IMG/VR virus record: IMGVR_UViG_3300034082_001230
Coordinates: 1 to 41,292 of that record
Source: a virus
Direction: 5' to 3' (one strand)
Length of the DNA: 41,292 nt
This document shows, in pieces, positions 6,115-13,328 of the stretch. The translations under genes and the position numbers were made by a program. The notes below the pieces were generated by a model. That model was not told the origin of the DNA and ran no database searches. It saw nothing but the letters and a program-made list of their open reading frames with translations. Position 1 is the first letter of the stretch; each line of letters opens with the position of its first letter.

Positions 6115-8964
6115 TTAAGAGGATTTCATTCTTTCTTGTAATGATATTTTATCATTCATTAAATTTATCATTTCATCAACGTTTGAGTCAATCATACTAA
6201 TTAAATTAGCTAATAATTTGTCAGATTGTTTTTGTTTTTTACCATAAAACATATTACTATTACCATCATTATCAGGTATAATCATCATTCGTTCACGACC
6301 ATGTAATTCAATTAGATACCCAGTACTTGGACCATCAAATATACCACCAGTTCTGGCGGTTACTTCTGCATGTATGTGACCGCCAGTCGCTTGGCTAGAT
6401 GGGTCATTATATTCATCTATTGCTTTTGAAGCACCTGAATTTTTTAAGAAATCAGTTATTTCTTTACTCATTGCTTTTGATATTTTTCCTCCTCTTGGTA
6501 CTCCCTGTAAGGTGTAATCAAATGCCAATCCATCTTTATGTGCTGTAGTGCCTCGTTTCATTGTATCATTGAATGCGCTAAATGTTCCACCAGGATACAT
6601 ATTTTGAAATTTTCTGGCAAGAGCAATTATGTTGTTACTCGCTGATCCACCGGCAATTGCTTCTCCTGGATATTTACCACCTATATTCAATCCTTGATAG
6701 TCTTTTGAGTTGGCAGCCTGACCATTCTGATTATTTTCGTTTTCTTTTGAAATTGCGCTAGAATATATTGAACTTAATTTTTTAGCATAATCTGGATCAG
6801 TTGCATATCCAGATTTACCCTGAGCAGCTATAGCCTCTGATGCAGTTTTTGCCGCCACCACATCTTTATATCTGGAGTTTGAAGTAAGTAATCTTACATA
6901 ATCTGCTGCAGATTCATTCATATTACTATAAGTCATAAATGGCTGGTTTATAGTTACCATTTTACCATTAATAAATTCTTGAGTAGATTGAGAATTCTTT
7001 CTTTTTCCACTAAAATCTTTTATACCAAAATAGTTATTTCCACCACCTAAACTCTTACCATATCCTGTTTCTAAAGCTGATTGTGTTGCTCCCAACATTG
7101 CAATAGCTTCAGGATTTGGAACTCCAGCTTTTTTTGCTTCTGAATATATTGCAGTATATATATTTTGAAAAAATTCTTTTTGAGGACCCTTAAATGACGG
7201 TGATCCGCCAGATTGAGATGAGGATGATGAATTAGGTCGCGATCTTTCCGCCTCGGTTTTATATCCTTTTAGTATTTCAAGTTCTAATTTTTTTGCAGCA
7301 AGTTCTTTTTCTCTTTTTTCCAAATTTCTAAGATTAATATTTTCTAATATAATTAAATTTTTAGTATCTTCTATTTCTTTTTTATCAGATTTGTCTACAA
7401 AATAACCGCTTTTTCCAGCTGCTTTTCTAGCATTTATTTTTTCTTGAGCTTTAATTTGTCTTTTATTATATTCAGCCAACTCGGTAATTGAATCTGTTAT
7501 TTTGTCTCGTACATTATCTTGATCTTCCATTACAATTAAAAGTTCAGGTATATTTTTTCCAACTTGATTAAAAACCCCTTTGATTAATGAATTCATTGCC
7601 TTAGATATTAATCTCATTGATTTAGTAACCAATGGAATACTCATTGACAATCTTTGAATTGTCAAATTGTTGTCACCCATGTCAATTCTAGCTCTAGCTA
7701 AAGCTTCATCTGTTGTGGTTGGTGGTTTAGTTTTACCCGCCTGAATCATATCTTCTATATCTTTTTGATTTAATTTGGCAAATTGAGCACCTTTACGTAG
7801 TTCAACTGCAACTTTACTATCTAGTGTATCACCGGCCATCATTGCTTGATTCCCTATAACCTGTACATTTTTTACATTGGTTCTTTTCATGGTATCTACT
7901 ACATTATTAACTTGACCCAATGGGGAATTAATATGTTTTTGTAAATCTGCTAGAATATCTATGCCAAGTCTACCATAGTGTTGTCTGACAACATCAGCCT
8001 CATCTGATGTTGCAATGACTCCTTGTTTAAGACCAACCATTAAATCTCTAATACCTTTTTCAGTGATTGGTCCAAATGCAAATTTAGTTACTTCAAGTAA
8101 TTTGTTATCTGCTAGATTTTGTTCTATAGTTCGTTTTCCTACAAATATTCTATAACTAGCCTCTTCTTGTCTGGCATCAATTTCTTTTTGAACTTCTTCT
8201 CTTCGTTCACCAGTCATTATACTTATATCAGTAATATTGTTTAAATATTGTTTAAATCTTTCAATATGTTTTGCATCAAATTTTTGTCGTTCTCCGGTAA
8301 TTTTTCTTTCATAATCCATATACTTTATCTGACTTGCAGCTAATTCTTTAGTCGTAATTCCAAGTAATTGAAAATCTACTCGTGAAGTTAATAATGATCC
8401 TGATAATTTTTTAAATTCTTGAATCCCGTTAAATGCAGTACCACTCCAAGAAGATAATATTTGACCTTGTCCTTCAAGAAGTTCAGATAAATCATTTATT
8501 GTAATCATTGTAGATGATGATATATCATCTATTTCATCAAAACTACTTACTAAACCACTTTGACTAAGTTTTTCAAATCCAGTATATGTTTTCTCAAATG
8601 TTTCAATAGTTGTATTGGCAACTTTTCCCGCAAGTTTAATTGCCTGACCAACAGCTTTACCAACACTACCAAATTTACTAGCCATACCACTAGCTAGTGA
8701 TGTTAGTAATGTTATTGTTTTTGTTAACGGACCAAAACTACTAGAACCAGTAGTTAAACTTTTTCCAATACCAATTAACTCTTGTCCAAATTTCTCTCCA
8801 GAATCAATTAATTTCGCTAATTTTTTCTCTTGATCTTTTTCTTCATTGATTAGTTTTTGTTGACCACGTTCATAACTTGTCATTCCAGCAGTATTCAAAC
8901 GAAGTATATCGTTGAAAGACTTTAAATTATCAATATTGATGTTATCTAAATTATTATTGGCCAT
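6115..8964 (-). CDS. Tape-measure-like protein with glucosaminidase and M15-type peptidase domains
   Basis: 949 aa. Residues 1-480 are a tape-measure-like region with Gly/Ala-rich hydrophobic segments (about 75-125) and coiled coils, paralogous to the 735-aa protein. About 590-760 is a FlgJ/GH73-like glucosaminidase domain: SALETGYGKS with candidate catalytic Glu632, then NNYFGIKDF. About 775-870 resembles an M15 (VanY-type) D,D- or L,D-peptidase: AHKDGLAFD (His809, Asp816) and GHIHAEV (His863, His865) supply plausible zinc ligands. Next comes FDGPSTGYLIELHGRERM, a stretch typical of phage tail-protein C-termini. The likely role is a virion-associated protein that cuts peptidoglycan glycan and peptide bonds during genome entry. 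It is divergent from gp26, with late elements between. Confidence 0.75.
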   Translation of the reverse strand: MANNNLDNINIDNLKSFNDILRLNTAGMTSYERGQQKLINEEKDQEKKLAKLIDSGEKFGQELIGIGKSLTTGSSSFGPLTKTITLLTSLASGMASKFGSVGKAVGQAIKLAGKVANTTIETFEKTYTGFEKLSQSGLVSSFDEIDDISSSTMITINDLSELLEGQGQILSSWSGTAFNGIQEFKKLSGSLLTSRVDFQLLGITTKELAASQIKYMDYERKITGERQKFDAKHIERFKQYLNNITDISIMTGERREEVQKEIDARQEEASYRIFVGKRTIEQNLADNKLLEVTKFAFGPITEKGIRDLMVGLKQGVIATSDEADVVRQHYGRLGIDILADLQKHINSPLGQVNNVVDTMKRTNVKNVQVIGNQAMMAGDTLDSKVAVELRKGAQFAKLNQKDIEDMIQAGKTKPPTTTDEALARARIDMGDNNLTIQRLSMSIPLVTKSMRLISKAMNSLIKGVFNQVGKNIPELLIVMEDQDNVRDKITDSITELAEYNKRQIKAQEKINARKAAGKSGYFVDKSDKKEIEDTKNLIILENINLRNLEKREKELAAKKLELEILKGYKTEAERSRPNSSSSSQSGGSPSFKGPQKEFFQNIYTAIYSEAKKAGVPNPEAIAMLGATQSALETGYGKSLGGGNNYFGIKDFSGKRKNSQSTQEFINGKMVTINQPFMTYSNMNESAADYVRLLTSNSRYKDVVAAKTASEAIAAQGKSGYATDPDYAKKLSSIYSSAISKENENNQNGQAANSKDYQGLNIGGKYPGEAIAGGSASNNIIALARKFQNMYPGGTFSAFNDTMKRGTTAHKDGLAFDYTLQGVPRGGKISKAMSKEITDFLKNSGASKAIDEYNDPSSQATGGHIHAEVTARTGGIFDGPSTGYLIELHGRERMMIIPDNDGNSNMFYGKKQKQSDKLLANLISMIDSNVDEMINLMNDKISLQERMKSS

Positions 8965-8972
8965 TTTTGCTC

Positions 8973-8980
8973 ACTAAATA
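8973..8980 (+). promoter_or_regulatory. Late-type promoter element ACTAAATA for gp26
   Basis: Plus-strand ACTAAATA about 65 bases before gp26, nested with the oppositely directed element at 9006-9013 so that the two transcripts would overlap at their 5' ends. Confidence 0.5.
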
Positions 8981-9005
8981 GTGTCTGAATCAGTGCACTT
9001 ATAAG

Positions 9006-9013
9006 TATTTATT
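9006..9013 (-). promoter_or_regulatory. Late-type promoter element AATAAATA for the 949-aa gene
   Basis: Minus-strand AATAAATA 42 bases upstream of the 949-aa start. The 735-aa gene downstream has no element of its own, so both are probably read from here. Confidence 0.6.
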
Positions 9014-9044
9014 CTACTATTTTTATCGTTAAAAAGGAACCAAA

Positions 9045-9869
9045 ATGTTAGCCAATAACCCATTAAAACAGTATTTTCGCCGCCCATGTTTATATTTCAA
9101 ACTTCCAAGTGAAGGGAAATATTATTTGCCAGGAGTTGTAGATATTCCGATAAATGGAGAATTGCCTGTTTATCCAATGACCGCTATTGATGAAATGACT
9201 ATTAGAACACCAGATGGATTATTTAATGGTGCGGCTGTTATTGAATTGATTAAAAGTTGTATTCCAAATGTGTTAGATCCATGGAAATTAAATAACGTTG
9301 ACTTAGATGCCGTACTAATAGCTATTAGAGCCGCTGCAAATAATGGTAAAATGTCTATAGATTCAGAATGTCCATCATGTAATGAAAAAACTGAATATGA
9401 TATTGATTTGATGCCAATGTTGGCAGATATGAAAGATGTAAACTACAATCAAGTATTAAAAATTAGAGAATTAGAAATAAAATTTAAACCATTAACATTT
9501 GAAGATACCAATAAAAATGGATTAGATCAAATGGATATTCAAAGAGCATTAATGAATTTGGATTCTTATTCAGATGAAGAAAAACAAATTGCAATGAATA
9601 ATACACTTAAAAAATTAAATGATATGGTTATAAAAGTTATATCTGATACCATTGATTATATTAGAACTCCAGAATTAACAGTTACAGAAAAAGAATATAT
9701 TATTGAATTTTTAAATAACTGTGATAGAGAAACTAATAACACAATTAAAGATTATAGTATAAAATTACGAGAGGCAAGTGAACTTAAACCAATTAATGTT
9801 CATTGTCCTCAATGTCAACATGAATATCAACAAAAAATTGTATTAAATGTTACGGATTTTTTCGCCTAA
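9045..9869 (+). CDS. gp26: Baseplate hub subunit gp26-like, zero-frame product
   Basis: 274 aa, a little longer than T4 gp26 (208 aa). It belongs to the T4 baseplate gp26 family: an N-terminal LKQYFRRPCLYFKLPSEGKYY (aromatic/Pro-rich), then YPMTAIDEMTIRTPDGLFNG, followed by two CxxC pairs, CPSC at about residue 109 and CPQC at about 255, which probably bind one zinc. AAAAAGGA precedes the ATG. The last zero-frame codons are GAT TTT TTC GCC TAA, which contain a slippery heptamer (see 9857-9905), so part of the product is probably extended in the -1 frame. Gene position beside tape-measure-like genes fits a tail assembly chaperone role as well as a hub role. Confidence 0.85.
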   Translation: MLANNPLKQYFRRPCLYFKLPSEGKYYLPGVVDIPINGELPVYPMTAIDEMTIRTPDGLFNGAAVIELIKSCIPNVLDPWKLNNVDLDAVLIAIRAAANNGKMSIDSECPSCNEKTEYDIDLMPMLADMKDVNYNQVLKIRELEIKFKPLTFEDTNKNGLDQMDIQRALMNLDSYSDEEKQIAMNNTLKKLNDMVIKVISDTIDYIRTPELTVTEKEYIIEFLNNCDRETNNTIKDYSIKLREASELKPINVHCPQCQHEYQQKIVLNVTDFFA

Positions 9870-10093
9870 GGCTTCTTAATCTTAATCCTGACGAGATTAG
9901 GAAGCTGACAGATGATATGGAAAAGGAACGTTGGAATATATCCTTCAATGCACAAAAATTGGCTTGGTATATGCGAGGTGGCATTGATTACGTTGATATC
10001 TTAAATATGAGTCATATGGAAATTGACAATCTAAATGTTATCATTGATGAACATATGGAAACTACTAAGAAAACTAAATTACCATTCTTTTAA
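9045..10093 (+). CDS. Predicted -1 frameshift fusion of gp26 with the downstream ORF
   Basis: If ribosomes slip back one base on T TTT TTC, 273 residues of gp26 are joined to 76 residues read from 9863 (junction ...VTDFF-RLRLLNLNPDE), giving 349 aa. The extension is well formed: LNPDEIRKLTDDMEKERWNI, then a helical region with DYVDILNMSHMEIDNLNVII, ending TKLPFF. This matches the architecture of phage G/GT tail assembly chaperones, where a minor long form carries a C-terminal domain. Frame arithmetic: the gp26 stop is at 9867 and the downstream ORF stop at 10091, exactly the -1 relation. The function of the fusion is inference. Confidence 0.65.
9857..9905 (+). promoter_or_regulatory. Programmed -1 ribosomal frameshift signal
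   Basis: The slippery heptamer T TTT TTC (9857-9863) is in the correct phase with gp26 codons. A 7-base spacer follows (9864-9870, containing the zero-frame TAA), then a 12-bp stem: GCTTCTTAATCT (9871-9882) with AGATTAGGAAGC (9894-9905), one T-G wobble, 11-base loop. All three elements of a canonical -1 signal are present at optimal spacing. Confidence 0.75.
9917..10093 (+). CDS. Small tail-assembly protein (gp51-position / chaperone T-domain-like)
   Basis: 58 aa from the first in-frame ATG, starting MEKERWNISFNAQKLAWYMR and ending TTKKTKLPFF. The open frame continues upstream without a stop past 9863, overlapping the end of gp26, so it is probably made mainly as the frameshift extension. 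A stand-alone start is poorly supported: the nearest purine-rich site, AGGAAG, lies 12 or more bases before the ATG and is locked in the frameshift hairpin. It occupies the place of T4 gene 51 (hub assembly catalyst), directly after gene 26, but I cannot see sequence similarity to T4 gp51, which is much longer. An intrinsic terminator follows. Confidence 0.6.
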   Translation: MEKERWNISFNAQKLAWYMRGGIDYVDILNMSHMEIDNLNVIIDEHMETTKKTKLPFF

Positions 10094-10100
10094 TACAAAT

Positions 10101-10118
10101 GGATGAACTAGTTCATCC
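10101..10118. repeat. Perfect 18-bp palindrome
   Basis: GGATGAACT followed directly by AGTTCATCC, 7 bases after the gp51-position stop and touching the terminator stem that starts at 10119. It may be part of the termination structure or a protein-binding site. Confidence 0.6.
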
Positions 10119-10153
10119 GCCAGTGACCTATCGGTACACTGGCATTTTCTTTT
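10119..10153 (+). terminator. Intrinsic terminator after the gp26 unit
   Basis: Stem GCCAGTG (10119-10125) with CACTGGC (10137-10143), extended inside by ACC/GGT around TATC, followed by ATTTTCTTTT. It ends the gp26 transcript. Confidence 0.8.
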
Positions 10154-10606
10154 ATGTCTTTGAAATTATATACGTAAAAGATGTTTTGTGTCACTGCTAG
10201 CGAGTGATAACGAGCGATGTGACACAATACGGGTTGTTGAGCGTAGCGATACAACCCATTACTTAGATATCTATATAAGTAAAATTATTTAACTCACTGA
10301 ATAAATTACAATCACCCCCCTCTTTTTCTTCTATTAAACCAGATATTTTCTCTGGGGGAAGAACGTTCGCCGAAGCACCGATAAAACCCTACTACAATTT
10401 GTCATTGATCTGTTGACGCAGTAAAATTCCTTCCGAGAGGATGGTTACGTTTAGAGACTAGTTGCGCTTAGTATTGTCCACGCTTTGGTCTTACTCCACA
10501 GACAGTGGTCGGATTGTCTGTAACGTTTCTAGTTATATTAGACAGGTAATTGTTTGACCTGTGGGCTACATGATGTTTCATGTGCCTTGCTCTGTTTAGT
10601 GTAGTT
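10154..10606. other. Hairpin-rich region without a credible gene; candidate structured RNA
   Basis: About 450 bases between the converging gp26 unit and the nuclease gene, visibly richer in G+C than its flanks. Hairpins seen: TTGTGTCAC/GTGACACAA (10186-10227), GGGTTGT/ACAACCC (10231-10257), TTACTTA/TAAGTAA (10259-10282), ACAGACA/TGTCTGT (10498-10521), ACAGGT/ACCTGT (10542-10562) and ACATGA/TCATGT with a 4-base loop (10568-10583), the last extendable by GGC/GCC past one bulge. The first two hairpins share AGCGAT just before their 3' arms. No tRNA, tmRNA or other RNA family was recognised, and no open frame has a usable start and ribosome site. Confidence 0.45.
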
Positions 10607-11203
10607 TTAGATTGTGTTTAAAGTGTTGTTAGACTTGATGTCAGTTGAGTATTTTGTAGATTGTTGATTAGATGAGAGTAGTTTGACCAAATATCCATAT
10701 CTCTGAAAAAATGGTTCAAACGAGTATATATTCCAAGCACCATATACTCTAGTTGAATAGGTTACATGATTTAAATCCATCCATATCCCAGTTTGTTGTT
10801 TCTGATGATGTAGAATAGCGGTCTTGGATTGTACTGCTACATAGCGACCTTTACGATTAAACTTCATTAATAAGATATTGAAATCATCTGGATCACTAGC
10901 GGTCATCAATTGATCTATCCACGTTTCTAATTGTTTGGATTCGTCAAATAGTTGATGAAATTGAAAATCAGCATAAAACTTACATTCACAATTGAACAAT
11001 GGAAAACTTTGACCAGGAATAATATCTCCTTTGAAGTTTCTAATTTGTCCTTCATGTAATATTTGTTTACGATGACTATTAGTGCCACCAGTATAAGCTC
11101 CAGAACCAGGCGCTCTCATGAAGTTCTCTCCATATAACTCTGAGAGAAATTTGGATACTTCACGTTCAAACCCGCTTCCTTTGTTTTTACTTTTACTTGG
11201 CAT
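10607..11203 (-). CDS. PD-(D/E)XK nuclease (Holliday-junction-resolvase-like)
   Basis: 198 aa from the chosen start MPSKSKNKGSG. The N-terminal GSGFEREV with Glu13, then MRAPGSGAYTGG, followed by KGDIIPG with Asp60 and NCECK with Glu73 and Lys75, make the E...D...ExK layout of the PD-(D/E)XK superfamily, closest in style to small Hjc/VRR-type resolvases and recombination nucleases. The C-terminal half is not recognised. A longer reading from 11284 adds 27 residues but overlaps the end of gp46 and lacks resolvase-like sequence; AAAGAG stands upstream of the 11203 ATG. It is the last gene of the gp47-gp46 operon, so it probably acts in phage recombination or DNA-end processing. The substrate (branched DNA, ends, host DNA) is unknown. 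Confidence 0.7.
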   Translation of the reverse strand: MPSKSKNKGSGFEREVSKFLSELYGENFMRAPGSGAYTGGTNSHRKQILHEGQIRNFKGDIIPGQSFPLFNCECKFYADFQFHQLFDESKQLETWIDQLMTASDPDDFNILLMKFNRKGRYVAVQSKTAILHHQKQQTGIWMDLNHVTYSTRVYGAWNIYSFEPFFQRYGYLVKLLSSNQQSTKYSTDIKSNNTLNTI

Positions 11204-11240
11204 GGTAATACTTATCTCTTTATTGTTAAATTTAAATATT

Positions 11241-13328
11241 TTATACTGTTGTTTCTGTAGTAGTTTCATATGATGTGAAACCACCTTCTTTAATAACTTT
11301 AAGTACGCTAGACACTCTATTTGTTAGTTCATCTCTATGTGATACAAGCCAAACTGATTTGTTACGTCTACGTGCCATATCTTTGAGTAGTGCAATACTG
11401 TTTTCAACACCAATAGTATCTAAACCATTATCAATCAACTCATCAACAAATAATACATTGATAGGACTGTATAATGATTCGTATACATCTCTGAATGAAA
11501 AGGATAGCCCAAGGATCAGTCTATTACGCTCACCACGACTTAGATTATCAAAGTCTAACTCACGTCCTAGCTCAGTGATTTCAACTGTTAAATCATTCTG
11601 AAATACAACTGTATGTGGTAAACCCATGGAATCCAAATAAAATGATAGACGACTGTTCAAATAAGTTAAATTTTGTTCAATAATCTTTTTACGAACAAAA
11701 GATTTTTTGCTTGTCAATAAGTCTAACAAGTATTCCTGATGTTGCATAAGTCTAGTCAATTCATTAATATGATCAAATGATACAGTTTGAATGGCTTCAC
11801 GTTCCATTTCAGAGATTTGATCTATATATGGATCAGTTTCGTCATGTTTGTTGGAAATTTGATCCAACAAACTCTCAACACGACTACTATGTTTGATAGC
11901 CTCTGATTCAGTCTTATAGTGTGTGACTGGTTCTTCACCACATACAATCTCGCTCTCAGAAATATCCATGATCTGTAGAATGTATGGGTCTTCCGCTTGA
12001 CGCAAGTTCTCAATCTCTATCTTTAAGTTTATGACTGTGTAGCTATGTTTAATGGCTTCACTCTCTGTCTTGTAGTGTGGAACTGGCTTGTCATTAAGTT
12101 CAACAATCAATTCTTCTACTCTTTTTAATTCATCTAACAATTGATGTTCACGATCTACTGATGAATCATATGCTTCGTTCTTTGCCAGCAATACCGCACT
12201 GTGACTGTTATCATGAAAATCTTGACCACAAGCATAGCATTTGTTCTCATTGAGCGTCATCATCTCTTTGCCTAGTTTCAAAGTGATATTTGATTGTTTG
12301 ATCGTCTCGTTGTGAATACGGTCTATTTCTTTTTTTAACGCTGTCTGTTCAACGTTCTGTTGATTGTACACAGCAAGGTCTTTATGAGATTGTAACTCCA
12401 TCTCAATATCAATTGCATTCAAGACTTCAAGTCTCTCTCCTAACGCTTTGATATCATTGACTCGTGTTTGCTTCCATATCTTTTGTTTTGCAACAAGATT
12501 GTCGTAATTATTTTTTTTCTCTAAACAAGATAGATAAATGGAACGATCTTTATGTGACTGTAGTTCAACAATAATATCAATCTTGCTTAATTCATCGTAT
12601 TCGTTGACCAGTTTGTTCAAATCTTCATCATGCTTTGTTTGCCATAAACGTTGACGGCGTTTGAGATTCTCAATCTGCTCGCCAATTCGTTTATTGGCTT
12701 CTTCAAGCGCACGTATACGATACTCTTCTTGTTGAATATCATCTTTGGTCTGTTTGTTCAGTATCTTAATGGCATCAGCCTTTTCAGATAAGATAGTAAC
12801 ACCCAATAACTGTTCAATGATAACACGTTGATCATTGGCTTTGAGTGATAGAAATGGTTCATTATAAGTATTCAGACCAACAATGTGTCTAAACATGTCA
12901 CTACTCATATGTAAGACCTTTTCAATAGCGTCCTGAGTTTCACGACTGTCACCTTGACTATCATTGGTCTCTTCACTAGCCATTTCTTGATCATTTACAT
13001 AAAATTTCAAAAATGTAGGTTTACGTCCACGTTCAATTCGGTACTCAATATCATCAACTGAGAATGACAATGTAACAACCATGGCTTTACCATTGGTTCT
13101 GTTAATCAAATTGTCTTTCTTGATATTATTGATACCGCCACCAAACAAGGAATATGATAATCCCTGTAAGATACTGGTTTTACCAGTACCATTCTTAGCA
13201 CCATCGCCGCCCAAGTCTAGATTTTCACCTAGAATCAATGTTAGGTCTTGATTATTGAAATTAACTGTTTGGGTAATCGCCCCAATAGATAGAAAATTCT
13301 TAAGAGTTAATACGCCTAGTGTAATCAT
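11241..13328 (-). CDS. gp46: Recombination endonuclease subunit gp46 (Rad50/SbcC-like)
   Basis: 695 aa SMC-type ATPase that partners gp47 in resecting DNA ends for recombination-dependent replication. Walker A lies at about residues 43-51 (GAKNGTGKT), long coiled-coil arms flank a zinc hook CYAC near 363, the ABC signature LSRGERNRL is near 594-602 and Walker B VLFVDELIDNGLD near 624-636. T4 gp46 is 560 aa, so the arms here are longer. The ATG overlaps the gp47 stop by four bases (ATGA), indicating translational coupling. Within the arms, HYKTESEAIKHS occurs twice about 50 residues apart (nt about 11880-12090), and ELQSHKD also occurs twice, suggesting internal duplication of coiled-coil units. 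Confidence 0.96.
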   Translation of the reverse strand: MITLGVLTLKNFLSIGAITQTVNFNNQDLTLILGENLDLGGDGAKNGTGKTSILQGLSYSLFGGGINNIKKDNLINRTNGKAMVVTLSFSVDDIEYRIERGRKPTFLKFYVNDQEMASEETNDSQGDSRETQDAIEKVLHMSSDMFRHIVGLNTYNEPFLSLKANDQRVIIEQLLGVTILSEKADAIKILNKQTKDDIQQEEYRIRALEEANKRIGEQIENLKRRQRLWQTKHDEDLNKLVNEYDELSKIDIIVELQSHKDRSIYLSCLEKKNNYDNLVAKQKIWKQTRVNDIKALGERLEVLNAIDIEMELQSHKDLAVYNQQNVEQTALKKEIDRIHNETIKQSNITLKLGKEMMTLNENKCYACGQDFHDNSHSAVLLAKNEAYDSSVDREHQLLDELKRVEELIVELNDKPVPHYKTESEAIKHSYTVINLKIEIENLRQAEDPYILQIMDISESEIVCGEEPVTHYKTESEAIKHSSRVESLLDQISNKHDETDPYIDQISEMEREAIQTVSFDHINELTRLMQHQEYLLDLLTSKKSFVRKKIIEQNLTYLNSRLSFYLDSMGLPHTVVFQNDLTVEITELGRELDFDNLSRGERNRLILGLSFSFRDVYESLYSPINVLFVDELIDNGLDTIGVENSIALLKDMARRRNKSVWLVSHRDELTNRVSSVLKVIKEGGFTSYETTTETTV

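Noticed and set aside
10472-10584. 37-codon minus-strand ORF MKHHVAHRSNNYLSN...
   Set aside because: No ribosome site, unusual composition, and it overlaps the hairpin cluster 10498-10583.
10154-10606. tRNA, tmRNA, 6S, SRP or RNase P RNA in the non-coding block
   Set aside because: No T-loop GTTCRA, CCA-adjacent acceptor stem or other family signature could be found on either strand.
11204-11284. 27-residue N-terminal extension of the PD-(D/E)XK nuclease
   Set aside because: It overlaps the end of gp46, and the nuclease fold begins just after the internal ATG at 11203, which has AAAGAG upstream.
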